Positions 27,501-36,417 of a stretch of DNA of 64,000 bases are shown piece by piece (the first letter of the stretch is position 1; each line of letters starts with the position of its first letter). The notes below the pieces were generated by a model. It ran no database searches, had not been told where the DNA came from, and saw only the letters and a program-made list of their open reading frames with translations. Source of the DNA: Rhodothermus sp. (GTDB taxonomy: Bacteria > Bacteroidota > Rhodothermia > Rhodothermales > Rhodothermaceae); contig JAUZRN010000019.1 of assembly GCA_030950375.1 (NCBI GenBank), forward strand, positions 62,001-126,000. Direction: 5' to 3'. Made by a program: the position numbers and the translations under genes.

Positions 27501-27827
27501 TCAGGACATGGCTGCCGGCTCGGACACTTCTTGCTTTTCGGAGGTTTGTGCCCGCTGTGCTCGCGTCTTGAACATCTGTAGCATACGATCAGTCACCAGA
27601 AAGCCGCCCACTACGTTAATCGTAGCAGCGATCAACGCGACCAATCCCAGCCATTTTGACCAGGTTCCCCCCACCATGCCAGCCACGACCAGCGCTCCCA
27701 CGATCGTGATCCCACTGATCGCATTGGACCCGGACATGAGCGGCGTATGTAGCGTCTGCGGCACCTTACTGATGACTTCAAAGCCTACAAAAGCAGCCAG
27801 CACAAAAATGATCAGATTATCTAACAT
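27501..27827 (-). CDS. pntA2: NAD(P) transhydrogenase, alpha subunit part 2
   Basis: This protein of about 108 residues is the membrane part of a split alpha subunit. Three spans are clear (DNLIIFVLAAFVGFEVI, GITIVGALVVAGMVGG, LVALIAATINVVGGFLV). The boxes VPQTLHTPLMSGSNAISG and NVVGGFLVTDRML are typical. The ATG at 27827 follows AGGTG; a GTG nine bases upstream is the alternative. It sits between the soluble alpha part and pntB, with gaps of about 30 bases on both sides. The split alpha arrangement is usual outside enteric bacteria. Confidence 0.95.
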   Translation of the reverse strand: MLDNLIIFVLAAFVGFEVISKVPQTLHTPLMSGSNAISGITIVGALVVAGMVGGTWSKWLGLVALIAATINVVGGFLVTDRMLQMFKTRAQRAQTSEKQEVSEPAAMS

Positions 27828-27865
27828 GGCACACACCTATCGGTCCGTTCAATCTATTTGCCCTC

Positions 27866-29008
27866 TCAGGCGGCCAGGAGTGCACGCACGCGCTCGTTAA
27901 CTACCTCGCCTTTATAGGTAACACAGGCACTCTTGAAGATTTCATCTTCAAAGTTAGGCGTAAAGCCTTCGGGCGTCGTGAACTCCTGAATCATGGCCAG
28001 CAACGTCCGGGCATACATCTGACTGGCATGCACCGGCATTTCGGCGGGCAGGTTCATAGGCCCGACAATATGGACACCGTTATGCACAACGGTCTCGCCT
28101 GGCCGGGTCAATACACAGTTGCCCCCGTTGGGAGCGGCCAGATCGATAATCACCGAACCGGGTTGCATGGCGGCCACAGCTTCTTCAGTAATTAACACGG
28201 GCGCCCGTCGCCCCGGCACCTGGGCCGTGGAGATCACCACGTCCGCACGTCCGATATGGGGTACCAGAAGCTGCGCCTGCTGTCGCTGTTTCTCTTCGGC
28301 CAGCGCTTTGGCATATCCCGACACATCCTGCGCATCGGGCACCTCAAAGGGCAGCTCCACAAACGTGGCTCCCAGACTCTGCACTTCTTCTTTGACTACA
28401 TCGCGGATGTCGTAAGCCGACACCCGCGCACCCAGACGTCGCGCCGTTGCAATGGCCTGGAGTCCGGCCACGCCCGCCCCCAGTACAAGCACATTGGCTG
28501 GCCGCACCGTTCCGGCGGCCGTCGTCAGCAGTGGGAAAAATTTGGGCAGCAGGTTGGCTGCAATCAATACGGCTTTATAGCCCGCCACAGCCGCCATCGC
28601 CGAAAGCGCGTCCATCTTCTGCGCTCGTGAAATACGGGGCACCAGCTCCATGGCCAGCGCCGTCACCCCCTGACGCGCCAGCTTTTCAATGCGCTCAGGA
28701 TGATCCAGGGGACTCAAAAACCCGATGAGTACACTGCCCGAACGCAGCAGGGTGATTTCTTCTACCGATGGGGGCTGTACGTGCACCACCAGATCAGAGG
28801 CCCAGGCTTCCTCCTGAGTTACCACCTGCGCACCAGCCGTTTCATAAGCTGCATCCGCAAAGTACGCCTTGGCTCCAGCTCCCTGGGCCACGCGCACGGT
28901 CATCCCCTGCTGTGTCAGACGCTTTACCACGTCGGGCACCAGCGCTACCCGCCGCTCGCCCGCCGCTGTTTCGGCCGGAACGCCAATTTGCACAGCCATG
29001 TGAGGCAT
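27866..29008 (-). CDS. pntA1: NAD(P) transhydrogenase, alpha subunit part 1
   Basis: This 380-residue soluble subunit binds NAD(H) (domain I). It starts with the alanine dehydrogenase/transhydrogenase box IGVPAETAAGERRVALVPDVV; later RISRAQKMDALSAMAAVAGYKA, VLVLGAGVAGLQAIATARRLGA (Rossmann fold) and VIIDLAAPNGGNC are seen. An ATG at 28999 is an equally possible start. It is the first gene of the three-gene transhydrogenase operon. The C-terminus has no membrane spans, in line with the split organisation. Confidence 0.96.
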   Translation of the reverse strand: MPHMAVQIGVPAETAAGERRVALVPDVVKRLTQQGMTVRVAQGAGAKAYFADAAYETAGAQVVTQEEAWASDLVVHVQPPSVEEITLLRSGSVLIGFLSPLDHPERIEKLARQGVTALAMELVPRISRAQKMDALSAMAAVAGYKAVLIAANLLPKFFPLLTTAAGTVRPANVLVLGAGVAGLQAIATARRLGARVSAYDIRDVVKEEVQSLGATFVELPFEVPDAQDVSGYAKALAEEKQRQQAQLLVPHIGRADVVISTAQVPGRRAPVLITEEAVAAMQPGSVIIDLAAPNGGNCVLTRPGETVVHNGVHIVGPMNLPAEMPVHASQMYARTLLAMIQEFTTPEGFTPNFEDEIFKSACVTYKGEVVNERVRALLAA

Positions 29009-29170
29009 CTTGCTTATGTTACAGAGCTAAAAACAAACGTTGACCCTACTGGCGCTGCACTTTCACCTTCTCAGGCCACGGAGGCTGCTGAAAAAACCAT
29101 GCTGCCCCTGTAGCTGCAAGCCGCTGCCGCCTCCTTTGAGCCCAGTCCATCCACCAACCAATATAAACAC

Positions 29171-29261
29171 AAGGCCACCTCCTTTCCCTCGCTTAAAAAC
29201 GCAGGCACACCCGGTGGCCTTTCGTAATAAACACCGCAGGCATACGTACAGCAATGCCTGC
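29171..29261 (-). other. Two hairpins between serC and pntA1
   Basis: The 283-base gap holds no gene. Two inverted repeats could fold: GCAGGCAT (29236-29243) with ATGCCTGC (29254-29261), and AAGGCCACC (29171-29179) with GGTGGCCTT (29213-29221). On the minus strand each is followed by T-rich but broken tracts, so one may act as a weak terminator for the serine operon. Confidence 0.35.
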
Positions 29262-29291
29262 CGCAAATATTGACCAATCCATCACACAAAA

Positions 29292-30410
29292 TCAACCATA
29301 TCTTTGCTCAAAATAGTCCATGAACGATATAAGGGCTTCGACGGCCTCAATCGGGCAGGCGTTGTAGATCGACGCCCGCAATCCACCCACCGAGCGGTGG
29401 CCTTTCAGCCCGATAAGCCCGGCTTGCCTGGCCTCCTCCACAAAGCGCTGCTCCAGCTCTTCACTGGGCAGGCGAAACGTGACATTCATCTTCGAGCGTG
29501 AAGTGGGTTCGGCCGTACCCCGATAGAATTCACTCCGATCAATGCGGTCGTAGAGTAACTGGGCTTTCCGGTTGTTAATGGCTTCGATAGCTGGCAACCC
29601 CCCCAGTCCTTCCAGCCAGCGCAGCACTTTCTCGACCAGGTAAACAGCAAAAACCGGCGGCGTGTTGAAGATTTTGCCCACATGCGTACCGTAGTCAAGC
29701 ATTGTGGGCAATGGCTGATTCCGACGCTGCAGGAAGTCGTCCCGAATGAGGACCACGGTCACCCCGGCCGGTCCTACATTCTTCTGAGCACCGGCATAGA
29801 TTAAACCGTACCGTTCCGGGTTGATACGCCGACTCAAAAAGTCACTTGAGGCATCGCATACCAGCGGTACCTCCGCTTCTGGCTCGGTCTGAAACTGCGT
29901 GCCATAGATTGTATTATTTGAGGTAAAGTGCAGATAGGCCGCCTTCGGATTCAGATTCCACGTGGACGAATCCGGAATGTAGCTGAAGTTTCGATCCTCG
30001 CTGCTGGCCGCTACACGCGCATTGCCGAGAAAGCGGGCCTCCTTGTAGGCTTTTTGGGCCCAGGCTCCCGTAATCAAATAGTCGGCCGAGCCATCCCGGG
30101 GCAGAAAGTTCAGGGGCACCTGATGAAATTGCAGCGAGGCGCCCCCCTGCAAAAAGAGCACGTGCCACTTCTCATCCAATCCCAGCAATTTGCGTAGCAG
30201 CGCTTTGGCCGAGGCGTCAATGTCGGCATACGTTGAGGAGCGGTGGCTGATTTCCAGGATAGAAGTTCCCAGATCTCGATAGACCGGCAGCTCTTCTCTG
30301 ACTTCCATCAACACCGGTTCAGGCAGCACGGCTGGACCGGCCGAAAAGTTATAGACCCGGCCACTTGCCGTACGAAATACCGGAGCTTGCAAGGCTGCAG
30401 GTTGCGTCAT
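29292..30410 (-). CDS. serC: Phosphoserine aminotransferase
   Basis: This 372-residue fold-type I PLP enzyme converts 3-phosphohydroxypyruvate to phosphoserine. Boxes seen are VYNFSAGPAVLPEPVL, EISHRSSTYADI, VLFLQGGASLQF, CDASSDFLSRRIN and YAGAQKNVGPAGVTVV with the PLP lysine, then GLKGHRSVGGLRASIYNACP near the end. All are normal for SerC, and the length is usual. It lies 27 bases after serA on the same strand, so the first two steps of serine synthesis are co-transcribed. Confidence 0.97.
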   Translation of the reverse strand: MTQPAALQAPVFRTASGRVYNFSAGPAVLPEPVLMEVREELPVYRDLGTSILEISHRSSTYADIDASAKALLRKLLGLDEKWHVLFLQGGASLQFHQVPLNFLPRDGSADYLITGAWAQKAYKEARFLGNARVAASSEDRNFSYIPDSSTWNLNPKAAYLHFTSNNTIYGTQFQTEPEAEVPLVCDASSDFLSRRINPERYGLIYAGAQKNVGPAGVTVVLIRDDFLQRRNQPLPTMLDYGTHVGKIFNTPPVFAVYLVEKVLRWLEGLGGLPAIEAINNRKAQLLYDRIDRSEFYRGTAEPTSRSKMNVTFRLPSEELEQRFVEEARQAGLIGLKGHRSVGGLRASIYNACPIEAVEALISFMDYFEQRYG

Positions 30411-30437
30411 GGCTCCCTCTCTGTTTTGGTGTGTTCC

Positions 30438-31643
30438 TCAATGAAGGGGTATCAGTGAAACGGCCAGGACGTCCGGGAGTGCCGCAATGCGTTGCACGAC
30501 GGCCTCATCCGGCTGTCCGTCAAACCGAATGCGCGCACAGGCAGCACGCGCTCCGGCAAAGATCAGGTTTTCCATCTCCTGTACGTTCCAGTTCGCCCGT
30601 CGCACCTCGTCAAGCACCGAGGCCAGCACCCCCACCTTATCGAGATGGCGTACGGTCAGTAGATGGGTAGCCGGCGAGTGCACTTCCAGATTTACGCAGT
30701 TGGGGGCATGACCGGTCTCAAGATAGCTCCTGATAATGCGAACGACTTCGTCGGCAATCGCCTCCTGCGCCTGTTGCGTCGAGGCGCCAATATGATGCGT
30801 AATGTATACCTGGGGATGACGGGCCAGTGGATGGGCAAACGCGCCGGATTTTTCCGCCGGCTCTCCTTCCATCACATCCAGCGCCGCTCGAATGCCGCGA
30901 TGTTCCAGCGCCCAGCTCAGCGCCTCTTCGTCGACCAGCGAACTCCGGCTGGTATTGATAAAGTAAGCCCCGGGCTTCATCGCTTCGAAGAAAGCCCGGT
31001 TGGCCAGATGGCGCGTCTCCGGGGTAGCGGCCAGATGCAGCGTTACAATATCCGCCTCGTTCGCTACCTCCAGAGGACTGTGCTTACGGACGACACCCAG
31101 CTCATGAGCGATCTCATCGGTTAGCGAACGACTCCAGGCTACCACGGGCATTCCAAAGGCATGGGCGCGCCGCACCACCTCTCGGCCGATATGGCCCAGG
31201 CCAATTACCCCAAGCGTTCGCCCCTTGAGCCCCCGCCCTTTGCTGTAAGCGGCCTTGTTCCAGCGTCCCTGGCGCGCATCCAGGACGTTTTCCGGAATGA
31301 AGCGATCCAGCGCCAGGATCAATCCAAAGGTCAGCTCAGCCACGGCCACCGCATTCTTACCAGGACAGTTCGCCACAAAAATCCCCCGATCCGAGGCCGC
31401 GGTCACATCAATGGTGTCGTAGCCGGCGCCTGCGCGGATGATCAGCTCCAGAGACGGCGCGGCTTGCATCATGTCGGCCGTTACGCGCGTGGATCGCACC
31501 ACAAGAATTTCCGGATTCAGATCAGAAAGCGCTTCCGACAACGCCTCGTTTTTCAGTTCGGGTCGGTTATGCACGGTCAGCCCCATGTGCTGGAGCGCTG
31601 CCAGACAGCGCGCCTCTAACTTGTCAGCAACCAGTACTTGCAT
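30438..31643 (-). CDS. serA: D-3-phosphoglycerate dehydrogenase with ACT-like C-terminus
   Basis: This 401-residue NAD-dependent dehydrogenase catalyses the first step of serine synthesis. The Rossmann motif is LGVIGLGHIGREVVRRA. The catalytic set is seen as IRAGAGYDTID (Arg), DVMEGEPAE (Glu) and VYITHHIGAST (His). After residue about 315 a C-terminal ACT-type domain (HLLTVRHLDKVGVLASVLDEVRRANWNVQEM in outline) suggests feedback by serine. The gene sits between the DUF1015 gene and serC, with 27-base gaps on each side. Confidence 0.95.
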   Translation of the reverse strand: MQVLVADKLEARCLAALQHMGLTVHNRPELKNEALSEALSDLNPEILVVRSTRVTADMMQAAPSLELIIRAGAGYDTIDVTAASDRGIFVANCPGKNAVAVAELTFGLILALDRFIPENVLDARQGRWNKAAYSKGRGLKGRTLGVIGLGHIGREVVRRAHAFGMPVVAWSRSLTDEIAHELGVVRKHSPLEVANEADIVTLHLAATPETRHLANRAFFEAMKPGAYFINTSRSSLVDEEALSWALEHRGIRAALDVMEGEPAEKSGAFAHPLARHPQVYITHHIGASTQQAQEAIADEVVRIIRSYLETGHAPNCVNLEVHSPATHLLTVRHLDKVGVLASVLDEVRRANWNVQEMENLIFAGARAACARIRFDGQPDEAVVQRIAALPDVLAVSLIPLH

Positions 31644-31670
31644 GGTCCGCTCCCCTTTTTTCAGGCAGGT

Positions 31671-32894
31671 TCAATCAAAAACATGGATGAGCAAGCCGCT
31701 ACGCAGCTTAGGTTCGAACCAGGTGGATTTGGGTGGCATCAGCAAGCCGGCATCAGAGACGGCTACCAGCTCTTCAATGCTGGTCGGATACATGGCAATG
31801 GCCAGGTCTGCCTCGCCCCGCTCGACCATGTCTTTCAACGCAGGGAGCCCTCGAATCCCTCCTACAAAGTCCAGATTGGGATCGGTACGTGGATCGGTAA
31901 TGCCCAGGATGGGCTCCAGGATATGTTCATTCAGGCGGGCCACATCCAGTTGGTCGGCTACAGTAGCCCGCTGCGACGGCGGTAACACCACCCGATGCCA
32001 GCTTCCGTCCAGGTACAACGTGATGATACCTTTGGCCGGTGGGGTAGGATCTTCCACATGACGCCTCACCTCCATGCGTGCTTCCAGCGCCTGCAAAAAT
32101 TCTTCGGCCGACATAGGAAGCCGACGCACCACGCGGTGGTAGGGCAGAATGCGCAACTGCCCCATTGGAAAAAGCACCGCTGGAAAGATCTCGTACGCGG
32201 CCAGTCCTTCACGGGTCGCCTCCTGCTCACGCAGCACCCTGGCTGCGCGAGCGGCTGCTGCACACCGATGGTGCCCATCGGCCACATAGACGCGCTGCAC
32301 TCCCTGGAAAGCCTCCAGGAGCGTGGACGGATCGTCCACCTTCCAGATCGTGTGGCGTACGCCATCATCGGCCACAAAATCATACAGCGGTGCCCCTTCC
32401 ATACCGCGGGCTACCCGTTCGTCAATGACAGCCTGATCTGCATAGGTCAGCATGACCGGTTCAGCATGGGCCCGCTGCTCCAGAATATGACGGGTGCGAT
32501 CGGCCTCTTTATCCGGCCGTGTTTTTTCATGCCGCACGATCCGCCCATCCTCATAGGCAGCCACCGGTACACACCCAAACACTCCGGTCTGCACATGATC
32601 GCCCATCTGCTGCCGATAAATGTAGAGCGCCGGGGTCGGATCCTGTACAAAAAGGGCGCTCTCCCGAAACCTTCGTAGGTTTTCTGCACCCTTAGCGTAA
32701 ACGGCTTCGTCGTGCTCGTCGGTGCCTTCCGGCAGATCGATCTCCGGACGAATGACGTGCAGAAAGCTCCAGGGTTTGCCGGCAGCCAACCGGCGTGCTT
32801 CTTCCGTACGCACTACATCATAAGGAGGGGAGGCGACTTCGGCGGCCTTTTCAGGAAGGGGCCGCAATGCGCGAAACGGATATAACAACGACAT
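31671..32894 (-). CDS. DUF1015 family protein
   Basis: This 407-residue protein is a full-length DUF1015 member. The start FRALRPLPEKAAEVASPPYDVV and the later VYVADGHHRCAAAARAA box are the family hallmarks; the second resembles the DGHHR motif of ParB-like nucleotide-using kinases. Some archaeal ParB-like relatives phosphorylate free serine, which fits its place as first gene of a serA-serC operon; that activity here is inference. The operon arrangement is recurrent in this phylum. A TAnnTTTG promoter element lies 55 bases upstream. Confidence 0.9.
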   Translation of the reverse strand: MSLLYPFRALRPLPEKAAEVASPPYDVVRTEEARRLAAGKPWSFLHVIRPEIDLPEGTDEHDEAVYAKGAENLRRFRESALFVQDPTPALYIYRQQMGDHVQTGVFGCVPVAAYEDGRIVRHEKTRPDKEADRTRHILEQRAHAEPVMLTYADQAVIDERVARGMEGAPLYDFVADDGVRHTIWKVDDPSTLLEAFQGVQRVYVADGHHRCAAAARAARVLREQEATREGLAAYEIFPAVLFPMGQLRILPYHRVVRRLPMSAEEFLQALEARMEVRRHVEDPTPPAKGIITLYLDGSWHRVVLPPSQRATVADQLDVARLNEHILEPILGITDPRTDPNLDFVGGIRGLPALKDMVERGEADLAIAMYPTSIEELVAVSDAGLLMPPKSTWFEPKLRSGLLIHVFD

Positions 32895-32949
32895 GGTTCA
32901 CAGGTTTTTGCATCGAATGCCTTGACGTCAGGACCTTCTTCGAGGTTCA

Positions 32950-32957
32950 CAAAGTTA
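32950..32957 (-). promoter_or_regulatory. TAnnTTTG promoter element of the DUF1015-serA-serC operon
   Basis: On the minus strand this reads TAACTTTG, a full match to the Bacteroidota -7 element. It implies a transcript start near 32943 and a leader of about 48 bases. The upstream partner element is poor (TTTC at the wrong spacing), so the call is moderate. Confidence 0.45.
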
Positions 32958-33064
32958 ATATGCTACACTTTGAAAGTCGTGCGAATCCTGTAACACCTGC
33001 CTGCAACGTATAGGAAACTTCTCTTCCGTGGTCTACGTTAAAGGGTTCGGTTTTTGGAAAACAT

Positions 33065-33137
<73 letters not shown>

Positions 33138-33144
33138 CAGCGAA

Positions 33145-33179
33145 AGGCGCCTGATCCATAAAAGGCAGGCGCCTTTTTT
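33145..33179 (+). terminator. Intrinsic terminator of tRNA-fMet
   Basis: A 9-bp stem (AGGCGCCTG at 33145-33153 with CAGGCGCCT at 33166-33174) is followed by six T residues (33174-33179). Confidence 0.88.
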
Positions 33180-33301
33180 ATTTGCCGTTTGTCTTACAGC
33201 TCAATTTTTTCTGCCCATTGATTTAAGTGCCCGTCCAAACAGCCGATTCTCTACGGAAAAGCTATGACCCCCCGTGTGCCTTAACCAACCATCCAAAAGC
33301 C

Positions 33302-33859
33302 ATGCGTACCATGCGCTTCGTTGCCGTATTGTCGTTTTTGCTGAGCACAGCCTTTGTTCTGGTGCCGGCTAACGAGTCGGAGGTCACGCCCATTCAGCAG
33401 CTCTTTCTGATCAAAGAGCTAAAGCCCGATATCAGCCGGATTGGCGTTATCTGGGATAAGAGTGCGACCAGTCGGGATCAGATCTTGCTCCAGTTGGAAC
33501 GCGCTTCGGCAGCCACCGGCATCAAGGTCATCGTTGGCGAAGTGGCCAACTTGCAGGAAGTAGCGCCCCAGTTTCGGACATTGTTGCGTGACCACAGGAT
33601 TGAGGCGCTCTGGATCCTGGAAGAGAGCGGGCTGTTGGGGCGGGCTGCTACCCGTAGCTTTCTGATCAAAAGTGCCACGCAGGCAGGTATGCCCGTGTTT
33701 GCCCCCTCTGAAACCTGGCTCAAAGAGGGAGCCTGTGTCACCTGGCGCAAAGACGCGGGAGGCATCCAGCTGGTCGTCAACAAGGCGGTGGCCGAGGCCA
33801 TGGGTATCACGATCCCGGCCAAGTATGAGAATCGCACGGCCTTCCTGGCGATGAATTAG
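33302..33859 (+). CDS. Half-size periplasmic ABC-substrate-binding-like protein, partner of the chemoreceptor
   Basis: From ATG 33302 this is a 185-residue exported protein with a signal peptide (MRFVAVLSFLLSTAFVLVPA). The mature part resembles the family of ABC substrate-binding proteins with YtfQ/PF04392-like folds (RIGVIWDKSATSRDQILLQL, GIKVIVGEVANLQEVAPQF, RIEALWILEESGLL, AGMPVFAPSETWLKEGACVTW). Full members are near 300 residues; this one is about half as long. No ABC permease or ATPase is nearby. Instead a methyl-accepting chemotaxis protein starts 28 bases later, so it may bind a ligand and present it to that receptor. An upstream start at 33227 would place 25 unlikely residues before the signal peptide. 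Confidence 0.75.
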   Translation: MRTMRFVAVLSFLLSTAFVLVPANESEVTPIQQLFLIKELKPDISRIGVIWDKSATSRDQILLQLERASAATGIKVIVGEVANLQEVAPQFRTLLRDHRIEALWILEESGLLGRAATRSFLIKSATQAGMPVFAPSETWLKEGACVTWRKDAGGIQLVVNKAVAEAMGITIPAKYENRTAFLAMN

Positions 33860-33887
33860 CATGTTTCACCAGAAGCTATAGCCGGTC

Positions 33888-35771
33888 ATGGAGGAACTGC
33901 GGACCCATTCACTGCGGGCGTTGCTAACCCGAATGAACCTGCGCCGACGTTTTGTGCTGTTCCTGGGCGGGCTGGCAACGCTGACGTTTGTCGCCTTCTT
34001 CATTTATGCCCAGTATTCCATCCGGGTCACTGAGCATGAGTTTGAACAGCGGGGGCATCTGCTGGCCCAGATGCTGGCCCACAAGAACAGCCTGGCCCTG
34101 CTCATGCAGGATACCGAGGGGTTGCAACAGGCTCTTGAACAGGCAACAGCCTCGGGTTATGCCACGGCTGGCGCCTTTCTCAATCAGGAAGACAGCGTGG
34201 TAGCGGCCCATAACCTGGAGATACTGCGCCCTGAAGATCTGGCGGCGCCCGCAGATACCACCCTTGGAGCGCGCCTGCATTGGACGAAAACGCGGGCCGG
34301 TGCCCCGGTGCTGGTGGCGCAGGCGCCGGTCACCTTGGGAGCCGATGGGCAACAACTGGGCCGTGTGCTGGTGGTGCTGCCAGCCGAATCCGTACAGGCG
34401 CAGCAGCGCACCGGATTCTGGTTGTCGATGCTGATTGCCGCCTTCATTACACTGATTGTCTGGCTGATTCTGGTGGTCGTCCAGCGCACTGTGGTGCGCC
34501 CGGTGGAACAGCTACGTCAGGCTGCCCGTGCGGTTGAGCAGGGCGATCTGAGCGTACGTGTCCACATTGATCAGCAGGACGAAATTGGACAGCTGGCCGC
34601 CTCTTTCAATGCCATGGTGGAGGCCAGTCAGCGCAACATGGAGGCCCTGCGGGAGCAGCAGGAAGCGGCCGAAGCCGCCCGTAAGCAGGCCGAAGCCCTG
34701 CGTCGCCAGGCCGAAGAAACCAGTCAGCGTCTGCAGGAACGCTTCCGTCAGATTTCACAGGTCATTGCTGCCGTTACGCGTGGCGATCTGACCCATCGGC
34801 TTGAAGTATCCGAGGACGATGAGGTAGGCGCTCTGATGCGTCAGATCAACCAGATGATTGAAGACCTGACGGCGCTCGTCCGTGAAATTCATGCGACCGG
34901 CAACGCGCTGGCGGAAGTTGCCCACAGCGTGTCGACCTCGGCCGAAGAAATGTCGGCCGGCGCCAGCAACCAGGCCCAGCAGACCATGGAAGTGGCCACG
35001 GCGATCGAGGAAATGACGCAGACGATCGCCTCTTCCTCCCAAAACGCACACGAAGCCAACCGCATGGCCCAGCGGGCTTCAAAGCTGGCTGCCAGTGGTG
35101 AAGAGATCTTTCGCAAAACGACCGAGGGCATGCACCGCATCGCCACCATTGTCAAGGATTCGACCCAGAAGGTCATGGCCCTCGGGGAGTCCAGCGCCCA
35201 GATCGGCGAAATCATTCAGGTCATCAGCAGCATCGCCGATCAGACAAACCTGCTGGCCTTGAACGCCGCTATCGAGGCAGCTCGTGCTGGCGAGCAGGGA
35301 CGCGGCTTCGCGGTGGTGGCCGACGAAGTACGCAAGCTGGCCGAACGCACCACCAGCGCCACCAAGGAAATTGAGCAGATGATTACCCGGATCCAGCAGA
35401 ACACGGGGGAGGTTGTCGAATCAATGACGCGGGGCAATAGCGAAGTGGAGGCCGGTCTGAAGCTGGCCGATGAGGCTTCGCACGCTTTCGGGGAAATCCT
35501 GCAGGCCATTGATCAGATGGTGCTGATGATCAACCAGATTGCCTCGGCCAGCGAGCAGCAGTCGGCTACCAGCAGTCAGATCTCGCAAAGCGTTGAAGAG
35601 ATTTCGTCGGTGGCCAATGAGGTCTCGCGTGCTACTTCAGAGCTGGCCGCCACGGCCAACATACTGAACCAGCACGTGCATCAGATGCGCCAGCTTATCG
35701 AACGCTTCCGCATCCAGCAGACGAACGAGCTCAAACAACCGATCACTGCCTCTATCGGAGATGGGCAATAG
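33888..35771 (+). CDS. Methyl-accepting chemotaxis protein with two HAMP domains
   Basis: This 627-residue receptor has a membrane span at about 22-44, a periplasmic sensor of roughly 125 residues, a second span ([20 protein letters not shown]) and then two HAMP modules joined by a Glu/Ala-rich coiled coil ([20 protein letters not shown] and [24 protein letters not shown] in outline). The cytoplasmic signalling tip is clear: [48 protein letters not shown] in outline, followed by a long helical return arm. It signals to CheA/CheW, which are not in this window. It is paired with the preceding binding-protein gene. A bidirectional terminator follows. Confidence 0.93.
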   Translation: MEELRTHSLRALLTRMNLRRRFVLFLGGLATLTFVAFFIYAQYSIRVTEHEFEQRGHLLAQMLAHKNSLALLMQDTEGLQQALEQATASGYATAGAFLNQEDSVVAAHNLEILRPEDLAAPADTTLGARLHWTKTRAGAPVLVAQAPVTLGADGQQLGRVLVVLPAESVQAQQRTGFWLSMLIAAFITLIVWLILVVVQRTVVRPVEQLRQAARAVEQGDLSVRVHIDQQDEIGQLAASFNAMVEASQRNMEALREQQEAAEAARKQAEALRRQAEETSQRLQERFRQISQVIAAVTRGDLTHRLEVSEDDEVGALMRQINQMIEDLTALVREIHATGNALAEVAHSVSTSAEEMSAGASNQAQQTMEVATAIEEMTQTIASSSQNAHEANRMAQRASKLAASGEEIFRKTTEGMHRIATIVKDSTQKVMALGESSAQIGEIIQVISSIADQTNLLALNAAIEAARAGEQGRGFAVVADEVRKLAERTTSATKEIEQMITRIQQNTGEVVESMTRGNSEVEAGLKLADEASHAFGEILQAIDQMVLMINQIASASEQQSATSSQISQSVEEISSVANEVSRATSELAATANILNQHVHQMRQLIERFRIQQTNELKQPITASIGDGQ

Positions 35772-35790
35772 AACACACGGGGGACACCCA

Positions 35791-35820
35791 AAAAGGCTGC
35801 CGACATCGGCAGCCTTTTTT
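35791..35820. terminator. Bidirectional terminator between MCP and PAP2 genes
   Basis: An 8-bp stem (GGCTGCCG at 35795-35802 with CGGCAGCC at 35807-35814, 4-base loop) is flanked by A-run and T-run, so it can end both the plus-strand receptor and the minus-strand phosphatase transcripts. Confidence 0.88.
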
Positions 35821-35826
35821 TATTTA

Positions 35827-36417
35827 TTACTGCCAGAGCTGGTGTATCGTCCAAGCCACGCCGGCTCCCAACGCGGCACCGATTAACACGTCGGTCGGAT
35901 AATGGACCCCTTTCCAGACGCGTCCGATGGCCACACTGGAAGCCCAGACGTAAGCCGGCCCCACCACATACACCCGGGGTACTTCCAGACTCCAGGCGGT
36001 TGCCAGCGCAAAGGCCAGGGCGGCATGTCCCGATGGAAAGGCATACGAGGAGGGTGAATCTCCACGGGGCGTGATATCCTCCCATGCCTTGAAGGGCCTG
36101 TCCCGCTGGATCACAGCCTTCAGTCCGAACACCAGGGCCGTGGTAGCCGCGACCGAAAGGGTGATGCGTTCGGCTGTCGGACGTGACAGTTGCCCTGTCA
36201 ACACGCCCCCCCATGCGACCACTGTCAGCCCGGCAAAGGCCGGATAAGCCGCAGCATCCACGGTTCGAAAATAGGCCGACACAACGGGTCCGTCCCACCG
36301 ATAGGTGGCACACAGCAGTCGAAGCTCCAGGGCGTTTCGTTCACAGGCTGCCTGGGCCCATGCATTGGCCGACAACAATCCGGCCAACACCAATCCTATC
36401 CAGAGCGGCCGCCCCAT
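35827..36417 (-). CDS. PAP2-family membrane phosphatase
   Basis: This is a membrane phosphatase of about 196 residues with a signal-like first helix and several spans. The three PAP2 boxes are present: KAVIQRDRPF (KxxxxxxRP), SYAFPSGHAALAFA (PSGH) and RVWKGVHYPTDVL (SRxxxxxHxxxD-like). It probably dephosphorylates a lipid such as undecaprenyl diphosphate or a phosphatidate. Its ATG (36417) shares a base with the recA stop (TGATG overlap), so it is translationally coupled to recA; a GTG at 36420 is an alternative start. The substrate is not readable from sequence. Confidence 0.9.
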   Translation of the reverse strand: MGRPLWIGLVLAGLLSANAWAQAACERNALELRLLCATYRWDGPVVSAYFRTVDAAAYPAFAGLTVVAWGGVLTGQLSRPTAERITLSVAATTALVFGLKAVIQRDRPFKAWEDITPRGDSPSSYAFPSGHAALAFALATAWSLEVPRVYVVGPAYVWASSVAIGRVWKGVHYPTDVLIGAALGAGVAWTIHQLWQ

